DNA from: Symsagittifera roscoffensis
Taxonomy: Eukaryota; Xenacoelomorpha; Acoela; Convolutidae
Direction: 5' to 3'
Length of the DNA: 60,000 nt
Assembly: GCF_963678635.1 (NCBI RefSeq)
Contig: NC_087062.1
Coordinates: 66,947,415-67,007,414, forward strand
The number at the start of each line of letters is the position of its first letter. Position 1 is the stretch's first letter. Below are positions 39,701-48,490 of the stretch, piece after piece. Made by a program: the position numbers and the translations under genes. The notes below the pieces were generated by a model that did not search any database, had not been told where the DNA came from, and saw nothing but the letters and a program-made list of their open reading frames with translations.

Positions 39701-41121
39701 CATTTCAGATAACAGAAGTGCACCAAGGAGGTCGTTTTTATCGATGGAGCACTGGAAGAGCAGCTCATTATGAAAACATCAAACCACACAATGCCTCGTC
39801 AGAGGATTGGTGCATCCCAGTGGACATGCAAGAGGGAGACTATTTGATAGTGGATCCTGCTTGTGAAGTGAATGAAAGGGGTACTCTCGACAAGAACGAC
39901 GGGAATGAGGTGGTGGACGATTGCGATCTACCACTGGATCTCGAGTTGACCGAGCGAGTAGAGGTGGACGATGAAACTCTACCTTATGCCGAAGAAGACT
40001 GGGACTGTCCGGAACAAACCAAAATTGACAAAGCAATACAGCCTGACTTTCCTCTCACTATGGAAACACGCCAGAGCAAGAAATACAATCCGTACGGCGA
40101 GGATTTCGTCGTAGACAGGATAGTTGTAAGTGATGTCATGGACTCGCTAGTGGGACTGGACGAAGTGGCGATGCTAGAAGAAATCGACTTGGTGAATGAT
40201 GTGGATCAAGATTGGATCGACGATCGATCAGAACCGGAAGTAGAGTTCGAACCAGAAGCGGAACAGACTCATGAGCAAGAACTAACGAACTTGCGCGTAC
40301 TCGAATGGCTCCATGATCTGCCGACAGATCCAAAAGAGACGATCTTGACGATTCAGGACGTCGATAAAGACGGCATCAAATACATCAGTCATGACAATAC
40401 CGAGTCCAACTGGGTCGCCCCAGATGGTCCTCTACGTGTTCCACAATCCAACCTCGATCTCCTAGACTTTGGGCGATCGACGGGGACGTCGATGGATATT
40501 TTTGTCCGGGGAGTGAGGGTAGGAGTCACCCACACCGAAAATCTGATAATAAAAAAATTGAAATCGGCAAGAGAAACCGGAGAACTAGAGACAGAGGGCG
40601 AGAATGCTAAAAAACCACCTTTTGGACGAATCTTTGAATCGTATTTTGATCTACCGAACCATTATTCGAACAATATCGTCATAACGGACAGCGATTTCAT
40701 ACTCACGGAACGCACGTGCGCCATAGCGATAACCGCGGACGTAAGCTTCAAAACAGCACTAGCGGCTGATTTCAAAAGAGAGTATAAGAACATCGAGTTT
40801 TTATGGAAACAGAGGCCTGGTGTGGGAGGGATGATAGCGCTGCCCCCTGTTGCATCACAGATACCAGGGAAATACTTGTGTTTCCTGGTTACCAAGGCCA
40901 CTGATAGACAACACGTAGATCCAAAGAGCTTGGTACTGGCCTTGACTCGACTTAGGGATTTTTTGGTTGCGAGAGGAGTGACCTCTCTCTCGTTACCAAT
41001 ATATGATCCTAATAGAGGAAAGCTACATCCTAGAGAGTTGTACGCACTTGTACATGTGATATTTTCAGAGACTGACATAGAAGTTTATGTACATAAAAAA
41101 TACTATCTGAGCATATGCTAA
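36793..41121 (+). CDS. pol: RNase H, integrase and C-terminal macro-domain-like region of element 2 Pol
   Basis: The 1442-codon frame is open from about 36736. RNase H spans about 35-165, with VLDTDASVVAISGIL (Asp 40), PKAEMFAV, RVDNRALAWL and HQNADSLSKK. An unusually long acidic linker (about 200-600) has repeats such as SGESDTFDPVKDD and EESDTFEPVQDD. The integrase zinc domain is HHCC from His 658. The core has Asp 733, Asp 792 and Glu 828 with 35-residue D-E spacing. A GPF module (KKWRGPFQITEV) and an acidic tail of about 300 residues follow. Residues about 1299-1442 form an alpha/beta region (CAIAITADVSFKTALAADFK, GKYLCFLVTKATD, VTSLSLPIYDPNRGKLH, DIEVYVHKK) that fits a macro (ADP-ribose-binding, Poa1-like) domain. 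The frame itself is intact. Confidence 0.88.
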   Translation: MQRLMRNKGKKFTWTDEAQVSFENIKRELTEKGMFVLDTDASVVAISGILHQEQEWNGRTVLRPIAYGSKVLSDTEMKYGAPKAEMFAVITFVEKYRAYLGSAPFKLRVDNRALAWLKTYSMDQSYIGRWIVRLDGYHMIIEHRTRDKHQNADSLSKKTEFYERLEDKQANQSEIKDGFSFLDKETYDKLPLTRWFDKSGHPIPGHPDLPVETAAEIKLLARGEPVPLDLLVRSNLVQQELTRLGINSMALLNRTVNVAPDVMGKLRDLLDREVDRHDREWMETMQRLTVTERTEKRPVSIRSRGVERDCRSIVNQLVSSMPKEVLLRTSFTEYGTLNQNQTTEEVRIRSKSSFTRRVHFTDAKEEYEPSPDCSSVDETMSGESDTFDPVKDDSSEESDTFEPVQDDLSGERLTRPPRDRILSGESRNISDNLEYDVEESVDSSVDSRPQSWDNTSETTSNSDMSEIAIHSLLVDWKQRGLDRETHQDPDRDRYTSDEEGTVVDNAADKLEFIAVSKRPTRLLPHGTVVRTNLEPSVQEATPLKKIWCVKLMDDAHAPEIMSGQMNVVKTYLKARYRLSDLLRAQRNDRMTSSLKRWIENGAPDKGDLEEDSYKILKQFYLKRNDLLYLNKDGIVACKRKEEDKVLYKYNSIVLPQLHQTELLFRSHDQMGHQGVDKVYNRIQKRFEWPGLKKACEKWIAACLSCQQAKDPRKLRFPLQSIESSGFIEVVQIDHQKICMTATGYNQVLVMIDHFTKYAEAAPCMTASAEETCDHLINVWIARHGCPITFQSDNGKAFVGDLTKELMKRSQVAQAQSTTYHPQTNGLVERQNRTLVSMLRVYCSRYMDDWDKHLPQVMGAYNSTEHSTTGISPHMMLTGHEIALPLTFFYPDYEGKRTAPQTYVRDVIRRQQDLNDLCRRNTQQAKIRQKRRFDKRTADAKAYSVGDYVWVFQEVVPPKGTKKLLKKWRGPFQITEVHQGGRFYRWSTGRAAHYENIKPHNASSEDWCIPVDMQEGDYLIVDPACEVNERGTLDKNDGNEVVDDCDLPLDLELTERVEVDDETLPYAEEDWDCPEQTKIDKAIQPDFPLTMETRQSKKYNPYGEDFVVDRIVVSDVMDSLVGLDEVAMLEEIDLVNDVDQDWIDDRSEPEVEFEPEAEQTHEQELTNLRVLEWLHDLPTDPKETILTIQDVDKDGIKYISHDNTESNWVAPDGPLRVPQSNLDLLDFGRSTGTSMDIFVRGVRVGVTHTENLIIKKLKSARETGELETEGENAKKPPFGRIFESYFDLPNHYSNNIVITDSDFILTERTCAIAITADVSFKTALAADFKREYKNIEFLWKQRPGVGGMIALPPVASQIPGKYLCFLVTKATDRQHVDPKSLVLALTRLRDFLVARGVTSLSLPIYDPNRGKLHPRELYALVHVIFSETDIEVYVHKKYYLSIC

Positions 41122-41605
41122 GAATTGCGCTCGGCGATAAGTGGTTTTTATTAAGTTACTCGATAAGAATTAGAGTCAAGTTTTAGATTAGGTTAGGTTT
41201 TAGGTACAGTATTAGGGAATATGTTTTTATGTGATGGCATAGGTGTGTGATGTTTATGTGTTTATGTGTTATGTTATTGTTATGATATGTTTCATGTGAT
41301 TGTTATGATGTGTCATAGAAGACCTGGGGTACTCCAGGTCATCAAGGTGACAGCGCACATTCGTGCTACCCTGACAAAGATAAAGGTGGACGATCCACCT
41401 TGGTGCTAAATTTTTAAATCAGAATTAAGAAGAGAATTTCAATGGAGAGTTTTAAAGAGTTGAATGATGTTGTATCCAAAAATGATGGTTTTAAGTCGCG
41501 ACTTGTTTTTTAGATCTTGATTGATCAAAAATTGTTTATTGAATCCATTGAATCGAAACGAGACAGGAAGACACTACACGACAGCAAGAATCAACACGAT
41601 AAGAG
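41122..41605 (+). other. Spacer between pol and the second reading frame of element 2
   Basis: There is no gene. A T/G-rich tract of ATGTTTATGTG-like words lies at 41220-41320, followed by about 280 bases of ordinary sequence. A promoter or splice acceptor for a second mRNA is possible but not visible with confidence. Confidence 0.5.
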
Positions 41606-42622
41606 ATGAGTGATACGAACGAACTCATGGAATTCCTCTCAGCGAGTCTAGGAGCGACTCTAGACGAGATCTATCAGCGGCTGATCGATTGTGATTTCAC
41701 ACGAGAAGACCCGGGGCTGGCGATGTTTGTGGTCGCGCTCCTCAATGCATTAGGACGAGAGGGTCGAGGGAATCGCCCTACGGAAGTCGTGTTGATGTTG
41801 GCCTTCGGTGAGTCCGGGACCGCCGAGAGAGGCCGAAATCGACTGATGAGATGGAGGCGTGGAGAAATGTCTGGCTACGACCTGGCTCGTGAGCCAGGAC
41901 TAGGCGAACAGAGGGACCACCGGCTAGGTGAGATGCCCTTACCAGTCCAACCGGCGCAGCCACTCATCGGAGCGAAGAGACAACGTGATGGGCCAGGCCC
42001 GTCACATTCGGTCGACTCCCCTACAGCTGCTCCTCCTTCGAAGAAAGTGAGGGTGAGTGAAATAGAGATCCAGACGTCGGAGACGATCGAGACGCTGGAA
42101 AAGTAGGAGAAAGATCAGAGCGAGCTGTGTGCCAAACTCCAGGAGTATAGGGCAATAGCTCGGGAAAGAGACGAATGGAAGAAGAAATACGAAGATCTAC
42201 AGGTAGCTTATAAGGAGGATGAAATAAAGCACCTGAAGGAGCTGCATATGGCGAAGGTGAGCCAAGTGTCACCGGAAGTTCTGGCGAGCATGAGATCCTC
42301 GGAGGGATCCAACGACACACGCCCCGGGACAACAGCCCAGGAGCTGTGTGTATCGAGAGGGCCCGAGGTTCTGGATTTACGTGCATCGAGAGAGCCCGAG
42401 GCTCCTCAGCAGACACGACTGTCTGCTTCTAGTCAAAGGTTCACGATACCAGACCCTTCTGACACTTACCTCGCTCCTCAATTCCAAGAATCATTCAACC
42501 AAGTGCCAGAGCAACAATGGATGAGATCAACCGAACCACTGGACGGTCATTGGGTAGGATCGTTCCTTCCCAGCGTCGTGATCAGTCATCTAATAGCTCG
42601 GAGCGAGCACCCCACACGATAG
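41606..42622 (+). CDS. Start of the long second frame of element 2 (helical and coiled coil, broken)
   Basis: ATG 41606 opens a frame stopped by TAG at 42104-42106 but continuing in the same frame to TGA 42620-42622... the last codons being out of frame. Residues 1-75 look helical (NELMEFLSASLGATLDEIYQ, LAMFVVALLNALG). A Pro/Arg-rich linker has a KRQRDGP basic patch. Just around the TAG is a coiled coil (SELCAKLQEYRAIARERDEW, KKKYEDLQVAYKED). Beyond it lies a Ser/Pro/Glu-rich stretch. Near 42500-42620 the coding frame moves by -1 into the esterase frame. No family is recognised. The N-terminus looks like a multimerisation module. The nonsense codon makes this copy inactive. Confidence 0.6.
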
Positions 42623-44415
42623 TGCCCTCGGGGACTGCGCATGGCAGAACCTATCAAAAGTCCCGCGTGGTAGATATTAGGAAGAATCTGATGACACGGC
42701 ACCAGTTCACGCAAGTAGCTGCGGAGCATCCTCGAGCCCGCCTGAATGACATGAGCTGTAACCCCGCTACGAGCGACCAGGTGATTCCCCCAGGGAGTCG
42801 CCACCTGATCATAGGAGACAGTTTGGTGAGGGATCTGAATGAGATCTTCGTCTATGGTCAGACAACCACTTTGTCCTTTGGAGGAGCTTCAGTGGCTCAG
42901 GTCATCAAGATGATGGAAATCCAAAGCGAGGCTCACCTGGATACGTTGGTGATAATGCTAGGAACTAACGACGTCTCGAGAGCCCCAGTGACTCCCGAGT
43001 GCAAGTGGGAGCCTCTGCTGGTATGCCTCCTGAATGAACTGAAGGAGAAGTACAGGCCCAGGTTTGTGGTGCTGTGCACGATACCACAAAACCCGCTGAT
43101 GGGCACCACAGTGGCAGATTTCATGAACGGCAACGTGACACGGTGGAACGAAATGATCCGTAATCTGGTGAGAAGCAACCCTGGCGAGTTGCGACTTCTG
43201 GATCTCGAAAACACGCTGCGCATGATTGATCATATTGCGCTTACCAGAGATGGGATACATTTCAACACCCAACGAGGGAGACACTGGATGAATGATGTAT
43301 TTCAGACGCAATTGAGGGAAATGGAGCAGGAGTCGAGGGCGACCAGTTCTCTGGCTCGGACCAGCTCAACGACTGGAGGAAGTAGAATAAGGGCAAGCGT
43401 GCCCGAATCCCTCGTCAACCGCCTAGGGCCCTTGGCAATGGAGACGGCTGTAGCCGCACCCACCGCTCCGAGCTCAAACGTGAGAGAGAGGCTAGGGACT
43501 GCCCCTCCTCCCAGAACACAACCGCTTGAAAGCCGACTCGGCAGATCAGTGGTTCAGAACAGAAATAACTCCCAGACCGTGTCTAGGAGGAACGATCCGC
43601 CCGCCACGGCAAACCCTGCTTCAGCAGCAGGACCGTCTACGAGCGCCGTGCCTGCTGAGGGAGTTGAACCAGGCAGCCTGCTGCTTTGGAACCGATCAGA
43701 CCCGAGTCATTGGGGACAGTACAAAACAGACATGTCCACGAAATTGAACATGAATACCCTGACGTGTCGGGAGGACGCGATGAATATGATTGGCGGAGAA
43801 AATCCCACGGTGTCGCGATTATATCGGATATCAGGCGTGGATTGGCTGCTAGCAGAGCAGGAGCAGTTCAGCTCTACGACTATGCTCCGACATGCAGACT
43901 TGAACGGGTTGCCTCAGGACAATACCTTTGGACCCTTGAACACGCGGTCCCTTACGGACGTCCGACAGAGAGCCCGGGAATTGACGCCACCTGCTCGAAG
44001 GGGCAAGTTTCAGGCAGAGAACAAGCCCAACAACAAGTATCATAAGATGTACAGGCAGTTCGCTAAACCACCTGGTCAGACGCCTGGTGAGTATTCAAGG
44101 GACTACCCCCGAACGACCACGGTAGATGGAGATGACCAGAGATATGGGAAACTGAAGGCCCCAATAGGCGACGGCCTGTTCGCAGCTTACGATCCCTTAG
44201 AGATGAAAGCTGCAAAGTATCTGATCGTAGCCAGTTCCGATTATCTCTATACGCCCCGTTCTCTCTTTTGGTCTGACGTGATTTTCTTCACGGCACGTAA
44301 ATTGGATTGGGGACAGGCAATTGGCATGGTGATAAGTGTACGAAGGTTGGTCAGTATGGAGCCGCAGGTGATAGTGGTTGCAGGCTCAAATGACATTGCT
44401 CTCGGCGATGGCTGA
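42517..44415 (+). CDS. SGNH/GDSL-type esterase domain protein in element 2
   Basis: Numbered from ATG 42517, residues about 95-275 carry the complete SGNH hydrolase signature. Block I is HLIIGDSLVRDL with nucleophile Ser 102, and block II is the Gly in SFGGAS (122-123). Block III is MLGTNDVS with Asn 151, and block V is DGIHF with Asp 245 and His 248. Such enzymes cleave ester bonds (lipid or O-acetyl esters). Residues 290-420 are a Ser/Pro/Arg-rich linker. Residues about 540-630 (KYLIVASSDYLY, SDVIFFTARKLDWGQAI, VIVVAGSNDIA) look like the start of a second, degenerate SGNH-like domain. That domain continues in another frame after a frameshift at 44378-44415. Esterase domains are known in CR1-type LINE ORF1 proteins; one in an LTR element is unusual. 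Confidence 0.75.
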   Translation: MDEINRTTGRSLGRIVPSQRRDQSSNSSERAPHTIVPSGTAHGRTYQKSRVVDIRKNLMTRHQFTQVAAEHPRARLNDMSCNPATSDQVIPPGSRHLIIGDSLVRDLNEIFVYGQTTTLSFGGASVAQVIKMMEIQSEAHLDTLVIMLGTNDVSRAPVTPECKWEPLLVCLLNELKEKYRPRFVVLCTIPQNPLMGTTVADFMNGNVTRWNEMIRNLVRSNPGELRLLDLENTLRMIDHIALTRDGIHFNTQRGRHWMNDVFQTQLREMEQESRATSSLARTSSTTGGSRIRASVPESLVNRLGPLAMETAVAAPTAPSSNVRERLGTAPPPRTQPLESRLGRSVVQNRNNSQTVSRRNDPPATANPASAAGPSTSAVPAEGVEPGSLLLWNRSDPSHWGQYKTDMSTKLNMNTLTCREDAMNMIGGENPTVSRLYRISGVDWLLAEQEQFSSTTMLRHADLNGLPQDNTFGPLNTRSLTDVRQRARELTPPARRGKFQAENKPNNKYHKMYRQFAKPPGQTPGEYSRDYPRTTTVDGDDQRYGKLKAPIGDGLFAAYDPLEMKAAKYLIVASSDYLYTPRSLFWSDVIFFTARKLDWGQAIGMVISVRRLVSMEPQVIVVAGSNDIALGDG

Positions 44416-45034
44416 GGTAGAAGCAGCAGCAAAACAACGTTTCACCCTTAATGTGGTGAAGGTGGTCTTTGTGTTGTCACCAGGGTACGCTGCATTGCCA
44501 GAACCCCTTCAGTTTGTATACACAATGGTCACGACGATAGCAGAGGGGAGGTTCAACGTGATAATTCCGGCCCCGAACAGAGTAGTAGACCCAGACAATT
44601 ACTACCCGTCCCGATCTGAGCTTCCCGCCGTTTGGGCTGATATTTCCAATGCCATACAGGGGCTCAGAGATTGTAGCACAACTCGGTTGGTGCTAGATGA
44701 GGTTCTGGGGTTGGAGCTGTCCAACTTTGCCAGATTGCTGAAGTTAAGACCAGGGGTGGATGACGATCATCTGTTAGTACAACAGGTGGCTGATGATCCC
44801 TGGTTCAGACAGATGGATCATGCCGAGAATGAGCAGGGCAGGATAGTCAGGAAGAACATGACATCAGCGGAAGAAGATCTCATGGCAATGGCTTTGCGCA
44901 CGAAGCCGCACAATAACATATGGTTGTACTTGTCACCAAGGCTGTGCACCTTGGGTGAGGACGCGTTCGAGCATGCGCCGGCAGTGATAAAAGAGATACA
45001 CGTGTATCTGAAAAAATTGTTTGATGCCCGGTAG
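44378..45034 (+). CDS. Continuation of the second frame of element 2, second SGNH-like half (broken)
   Basis: Coding resumes here after a +1 frame change at about 44390. The beginning (AEVEAAAKQRFTLNVVKVVF, VLSPGYAALPEPLQFVYTMV, FNVIIPAPNRV) fits the later strands and helices of the alpha/beta domain begun at the end of the preceding frame. The C-terminal 120 residues are helical and unrecognised. TAG 45032-45034 ends it, but the next 12 bases are open in the same frame and lead straight into the next part, so the stop is a single nonsense mutation. Confidence 0.55.
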   Translation: MQAQMTLLSAMAEVEAAAKQRFTLNVVKVVFVLSPGYAALPEPLQFVYTMVTTIAEGRFNVIIPAPNRVVDPDNYYPSRSELPAVWADISNAIQGLRDCSTTRLVLDEVLGLELSNFARLLKLRPGVDDDHLLVQQVADDPWFRQMDHAENEQGRIVRKNMTSAEEDLMAMALRTKPHNNIWLYLSPRLCTLGEDAFEHAPAVIKEIHVYLKKLFDAR

Positions 45035-45046
45035 TTAGCTGGGGGC

Positions 45047-46951
45047 ATGATGTTGAAGCTGATGCAGGACGTAAACACGATGTCACTGGACAAGTTCCAA
45101 GCTGACGTGCTAGCCACGAGGGCACAGTACGAACGATCGGATGCTATCTTGGGTGGAATGGGAGTGGGATGGACGCCATTCTTCCTGTCGACGTGCTATC
45201 CTAGGGCATCCCGGAACTTGATCACGAGTTTTGTCAGAGACATCAGGAAGTTATCGATTGGCCTGGTGTTAGCCTTATACGTGACATTTGGTCACGAAAA
45301 TTTCGTGAAGGGGCCGGCGAATCTCTTCACCCAAGCGTTGGCAGATTTGAGATTGGATGGACTCCTGACCCTGATTGCCATGACCTACGGTCGACTGGGT
45401 GATTTGCTTGTGCTGTTACGTTACCCTGAACAACTACAGGGACCCAGTCGAGAGTTCAATGCACAGTTGGAAAACGCCTCGCTCAAGAAGATGAAAGACT
45501 GGAGGACTCTCCTGCTCCAATATCTCTTACAGCAGAACAGAAGCGTCACGGGAGAAGATAAGGTGGCGACGGATGCGAGTGAGTGCAAGCAATATTGTGG
45601 CATGCCCTTGCTGACAGATTTGGCAGTCATGATGCGGATCGATCCGTTGGCTCTGATTCACGGACTGCGGGAATTCGTCACGGTGGTGTATGGACCGGTG
45701 ATGTCTTTCGTGTTCCCGGACGTGCAAGTCCAGGCATACAGGAATTCGGTGTTGTATGTCAACCTGGTCTCAGTCGTGGATTGTTCCGTGCTGAACTGGG
45801 TAGAGCAGTGGGTGTTGAGAGGGCTGGCCAGTGACGATAGACTGTTCGGAAGAATAGCGGAGCCAGGTTGGGTGTTGATGGATTTCAACAACCACTTCAA
45901 GTGCCGAATGGGCCGTGAGGAACTTTCTCACATCCAGTTTAACCCGAAGCTTTGGAACTTAAGACCAGTAGTGAAGGATACAGGAGCGGCTATGGGAGTG
46001 CCACTCTTACCAGAGGCCTATGCACACGCTAAAGAGAACCAGCAAGCGTGGCTTTCCGGGTCCAGGCCGCTGCCGGACCAATGCCCTCGATATCCACCGA
46101 TAAGGAGGATGTTGTTGGGAGTCACATCTCCCATCATTGCCCCTCGCATCGGAGCAGCTCGCGACGCAGAGAAGAGAATGTTGAAGTGGAGTGAAGGGAT
46201 GGAGCCGCGCTTCATCGGCTGGAATGTTGCAGCCGCGCACACGTTTGACTTCTCATTTCCTGATGCTTGGAGAAGGAAAAAGATCAAGGCGCTACCCTCT
46301 AGGAGACCAGAGGTCTCGGCCGAAATGTGGAACGAAGTGTATTCTCCCACAGATGATTTGTCAAGACTGAAGTGGTCAGGAGAGGTGAAAGTAGTGATGA
46401 TGGAAGTGGCAAAGGAGAGCAGAGGAGGCTCATATATAACAATAGAGGACCTGGCACCACATGGCGAGGAGTCTGTAGAATTCCTGGTGAATGATGAGTT
46501 GTTTTATCATGCAGGAGACATGACCGTACCGGCTCGGCCGGACTCGGGCATTGACTCACGACAAGGACCTTCAGGACCCAGGCCAAAACCTGATGCAGGT
46601 GATGATGAATTGATGGATCAGGACGATGACGACGACGACATCGAGGGAAAGACGGGAAAACCGGGTGAGACGGATCTGGGAGCGTTAGAGAGAGACTTGC
46701 TAGAATACCGGTTTAGTGAAGACGACGATGGAGAAGTCGATGGGAGTCTATTGCTAATGACGCCATCGTCTTTCATGTCCCCTACAAAGGAGGCGTCGGC
46801 CGTCTTATCCCCGATAGACCCAATAAGCCAGGCGAGAAAATGCCGAAGCAGGGATCCGCAGAAATTGCTCCATGAGTCACCAAGGAGGAGAAAAATCGAA
46901 GAATCAATGAGGGTATCCTTCCTGAGTACGCTGCCGGAAGAGGAATGGTAG
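45047..46951 (+). CDS. Unrecognised part of the second frame of element 2, 634 codons
   Basis: The frame is the same as before and after. Residues 1-230 are rich in hydrophobic helices (LSIGLVLALYVTFGHENF, GLLTLIAMTYGRLGDLLVLL, FVTVVYGPVMSFVF). Residues 230-460 are globular, with aromatic words (HIQFNPKLWNLRP, RFIGWNVAAAHTFDFSFPDAW). Residues 490-590 are acidic and disordered (DDELMDQDDDDDDIEG, RFSEDDDGEVDG). I find no known domain, zinc site or catalytic motif. TAG 46949-46951 ends it within an open frame that continues through 46999. It may be a structural or scaffolding part of a large polyprotein. Confidence 0.5.
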   Translation: MMLKLMQDVNTMSLDKFQADVLATRAQYERSDAILGGMGVGWTPFFLSTCYPRASRNLITSFVRDIRKLSIGLVLALYVTFGHENFVKGPANLFTQALADLRLDGLLTLIAMTYGRLGDLLVLLRYPEQLQGPSREFNAQLENASLKKMKDWRTLLLQYLLQQNRSVTGEDKVATDASECKQYCGMPLLTDLAVMMRIDPLALIHGLREFVTVVYGPVMSFVFPDVQVQAYRNSVLYVNLVSVVDCSVLNWVEQWVLRGLASDDRLFGRIAEPGWVLMDFNNHFKCRMGREELSHIQFNPKLWNLRPVVKDTGAAMGVPLLPEAYAHAKENQQAWLSGSRPLPDQCPRYPPIRRMLLGVTSPIIAPRIGAARDAEKRMLKWSEGMEPRFIGWNVAAAHTFDFSFPDAWRRKKIKALPSRRPEVSAEMWNEVYSPTDDLSRLKWSGEVKVVMMEVAKESRGGSYITIEDLAPHGEESVEFLVNDELFYHAGDMTVPARPDSGIDSRQGPSGPRPKPDAGDDELMDQDDDDDDIEGKTGKPGETDLGALERDLLEYRFSEDDDGEVDGSLLLMTPSSFMSPTKEASAVLSPIDPISQARKCRSRDPQKLLHESPRRRKIEESMRVSFLSTLPEEEW

Positions 46952-46999
46952 AGATATCAAAGTGAGTTAGAAGGCAAGACAGGGGCAACCTGGAGCCGA

Positions 47000-48430
47000 G
47001 TGAATTTCATGGAAAGATCATGGGACGTGATACGACGATATGGGACGCAGTCCATAATGAAGGTGGGATTGAACCAACCCATCATGCGTGAGGTCCTGGA
47101 GAAAATAGTGAACTCCATGGAGTCGGATGTTCTGACCGAGTCAGTTACAGAAGACAGTGCCGATGATCAGCAGGTCGCAAAAAAATTACCTATCAGACGA
47201 GCCAGGAAGGGGCTGAAGCGACTAAAAGGGAAAACAGGAAGTCGAGCCATGAACCCGAGAGTGGTGAAGTCGAGAGCCAGCGCAGTGGTGACCTCTCTAA
47301 CGAGCGCAGGTCGTTCAGGCGAGAGCGGGCAAGGAGATAGTGCAACGCTGACAGGGGGAGAAAAAGAGAATCTGATACCCCCTATGCTCTTGGCAGGTCT
47401 GACCACGACTGCCGTAAGATCAAAGAAAACAGCGCGAACCCTGGCAGACACTAAATTAGAGATGGAGATCATCAGTCAATGTGGATCTGGAGGACTTGAA
47501 GATTACAGGCCCTCGCGGACCAACATGGCTAAGTTGAAACTGGAAGGACAACTCGACGTGGTCGAGTACAGTCGAGTCACTGTTCCGGAATCGGTCCACA
47601 TGGGAGATCCAGCAGGGGGTTATGTGGAGATGTTGAAAGCGAGAAACTCAGCGAGAGGGCACCTGATGGCTTCGAGCGAGAAGCCAGCCATGCAGGAATA
47701 TCTGAAAGAGCTCACGGAGAATTCAAACTTAAATCGAACAGAATACGGCACGGTAATGTCCTCTGAAGCGAACGAAATTGGATTGGAAAAGCTACTAGAA
47801 ATCTCCTGGAGGGCGGCCCTCCAGAGATACTTCGACGAGTCGATGCATGCACCTGCTACGGTGGCAGCATACCTGGCTCATCCTTGCATGAGAACTGATC
47901 TGCAAGTACGGTTGGCTTGGTGCTTGATGGGCATCAAGAGGGCGGAGTATGAAGCCAGTAATGATTCGAAATCACGGGAACAGGAGCTGGAGTTGATGGA
48001 AGCTCTGCGAGCGTTGATTTCTAAAGACGATTCTGCGATAGCATGGGCTAAGCGTAAGGATGCCCTTTGCTTTGTCAGGTTCGTGGCGGATCGTATCCCC
48101 ACTCCTGTTTTGGGAGAATGTATAAAGATCATTCGGAAAAAGGGAGTTGATTGCGAAAAGAACTTCCTTAGGGCACTCCTGGAACTATATCAGTACATGC
48201 CGTTGACTGTGCCAAGCAAGGAGTCGAATGACATGGAGAGCTATCGCAAGTTGGTAGAGGTGAGAAGATATTCCAACAAAGAATTGAAAGTGAGCCGGGA
48301 GTTGATTGAAGCAGTCAAAGGACAAAAAGAGTTTGCAACACTAGGGAAACTGAAGTCGTTCCAATATGTGTCTGGCATACCGGGGATGGCGTACAATCCC
48401 TTCGTGAATGAAGAAGCCAGGGAAGCGTAA
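47000..48430 (+). CDS. Unrecognised part of the second frame of element 2, 476 codons
   Basis: The open frame continues from the previous part without shift. Residues 60-110 are strongly basic (KKLPIRRARKGLKRLKGKTG, MNPRVVKSRA), suitable for nucleic-acid binding or nuclear import. The rest is helical and charged (LEISWRAALQRYFDESM, DLQVRLAWCLMGIKRAEYE). It ends with TAA 48428-48430, again followed by open sequence in the same frame. No family is recognised. Confidence 0.5.
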   Translation: MNFMERSWDVIRRYGTQSIMKVGLNQPIMREVLEKIVNSMESDVLTESVTEDSADDQQVAKKLPIRRARKGLKRLKGKTGSRAMNPRVVKSRASAVVTSLTSAGRSGESGQGDSATLTGGEKENLIPPMLLAGLTTTAVRSKKTARTLADTKLEMEIISQCGSGGLEDYRPSRTNMAKLKLEGQLDVVEYSRVTVPESVHMGDPAGGYVEMLKARNSARGHLMASSEKPAMQEYLKELTENSNLNRTEYGTVMSSEANEIGLEKLLEISWRAALQRYFDESMHAPATVAAYLAHPCMRTDLQVRLAWCLMGIKRAEYEASNDSKSREQELELMEALRALISKDDSAIAWAKRKDALCFVRFVADRIPTPVLGECIKIIRKKGVDCEKNFLRALLELYQYMPLTVPSKESNDMESYRKLVEVRRYSNKELKVSRELIEAVKGQKEFATLGKLKSFQYVSGIPGMAYNPFVNEEAREA

Positions 48431-48490
48431 TTCGACTATGAGCAAGTCGTAGTACTCAATTTCTGGGTTGAACGTATTAAAGAAACTGGA

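Noticed and set aside
33877-48430. Alternative genetic code with TAA/TAG read as glutamine
   Set aside because: Element 1 and other frames in the window use TAA and TAG as normal stops, and LTR divergence of about 3% is enough to explain the isolated stops as decay.
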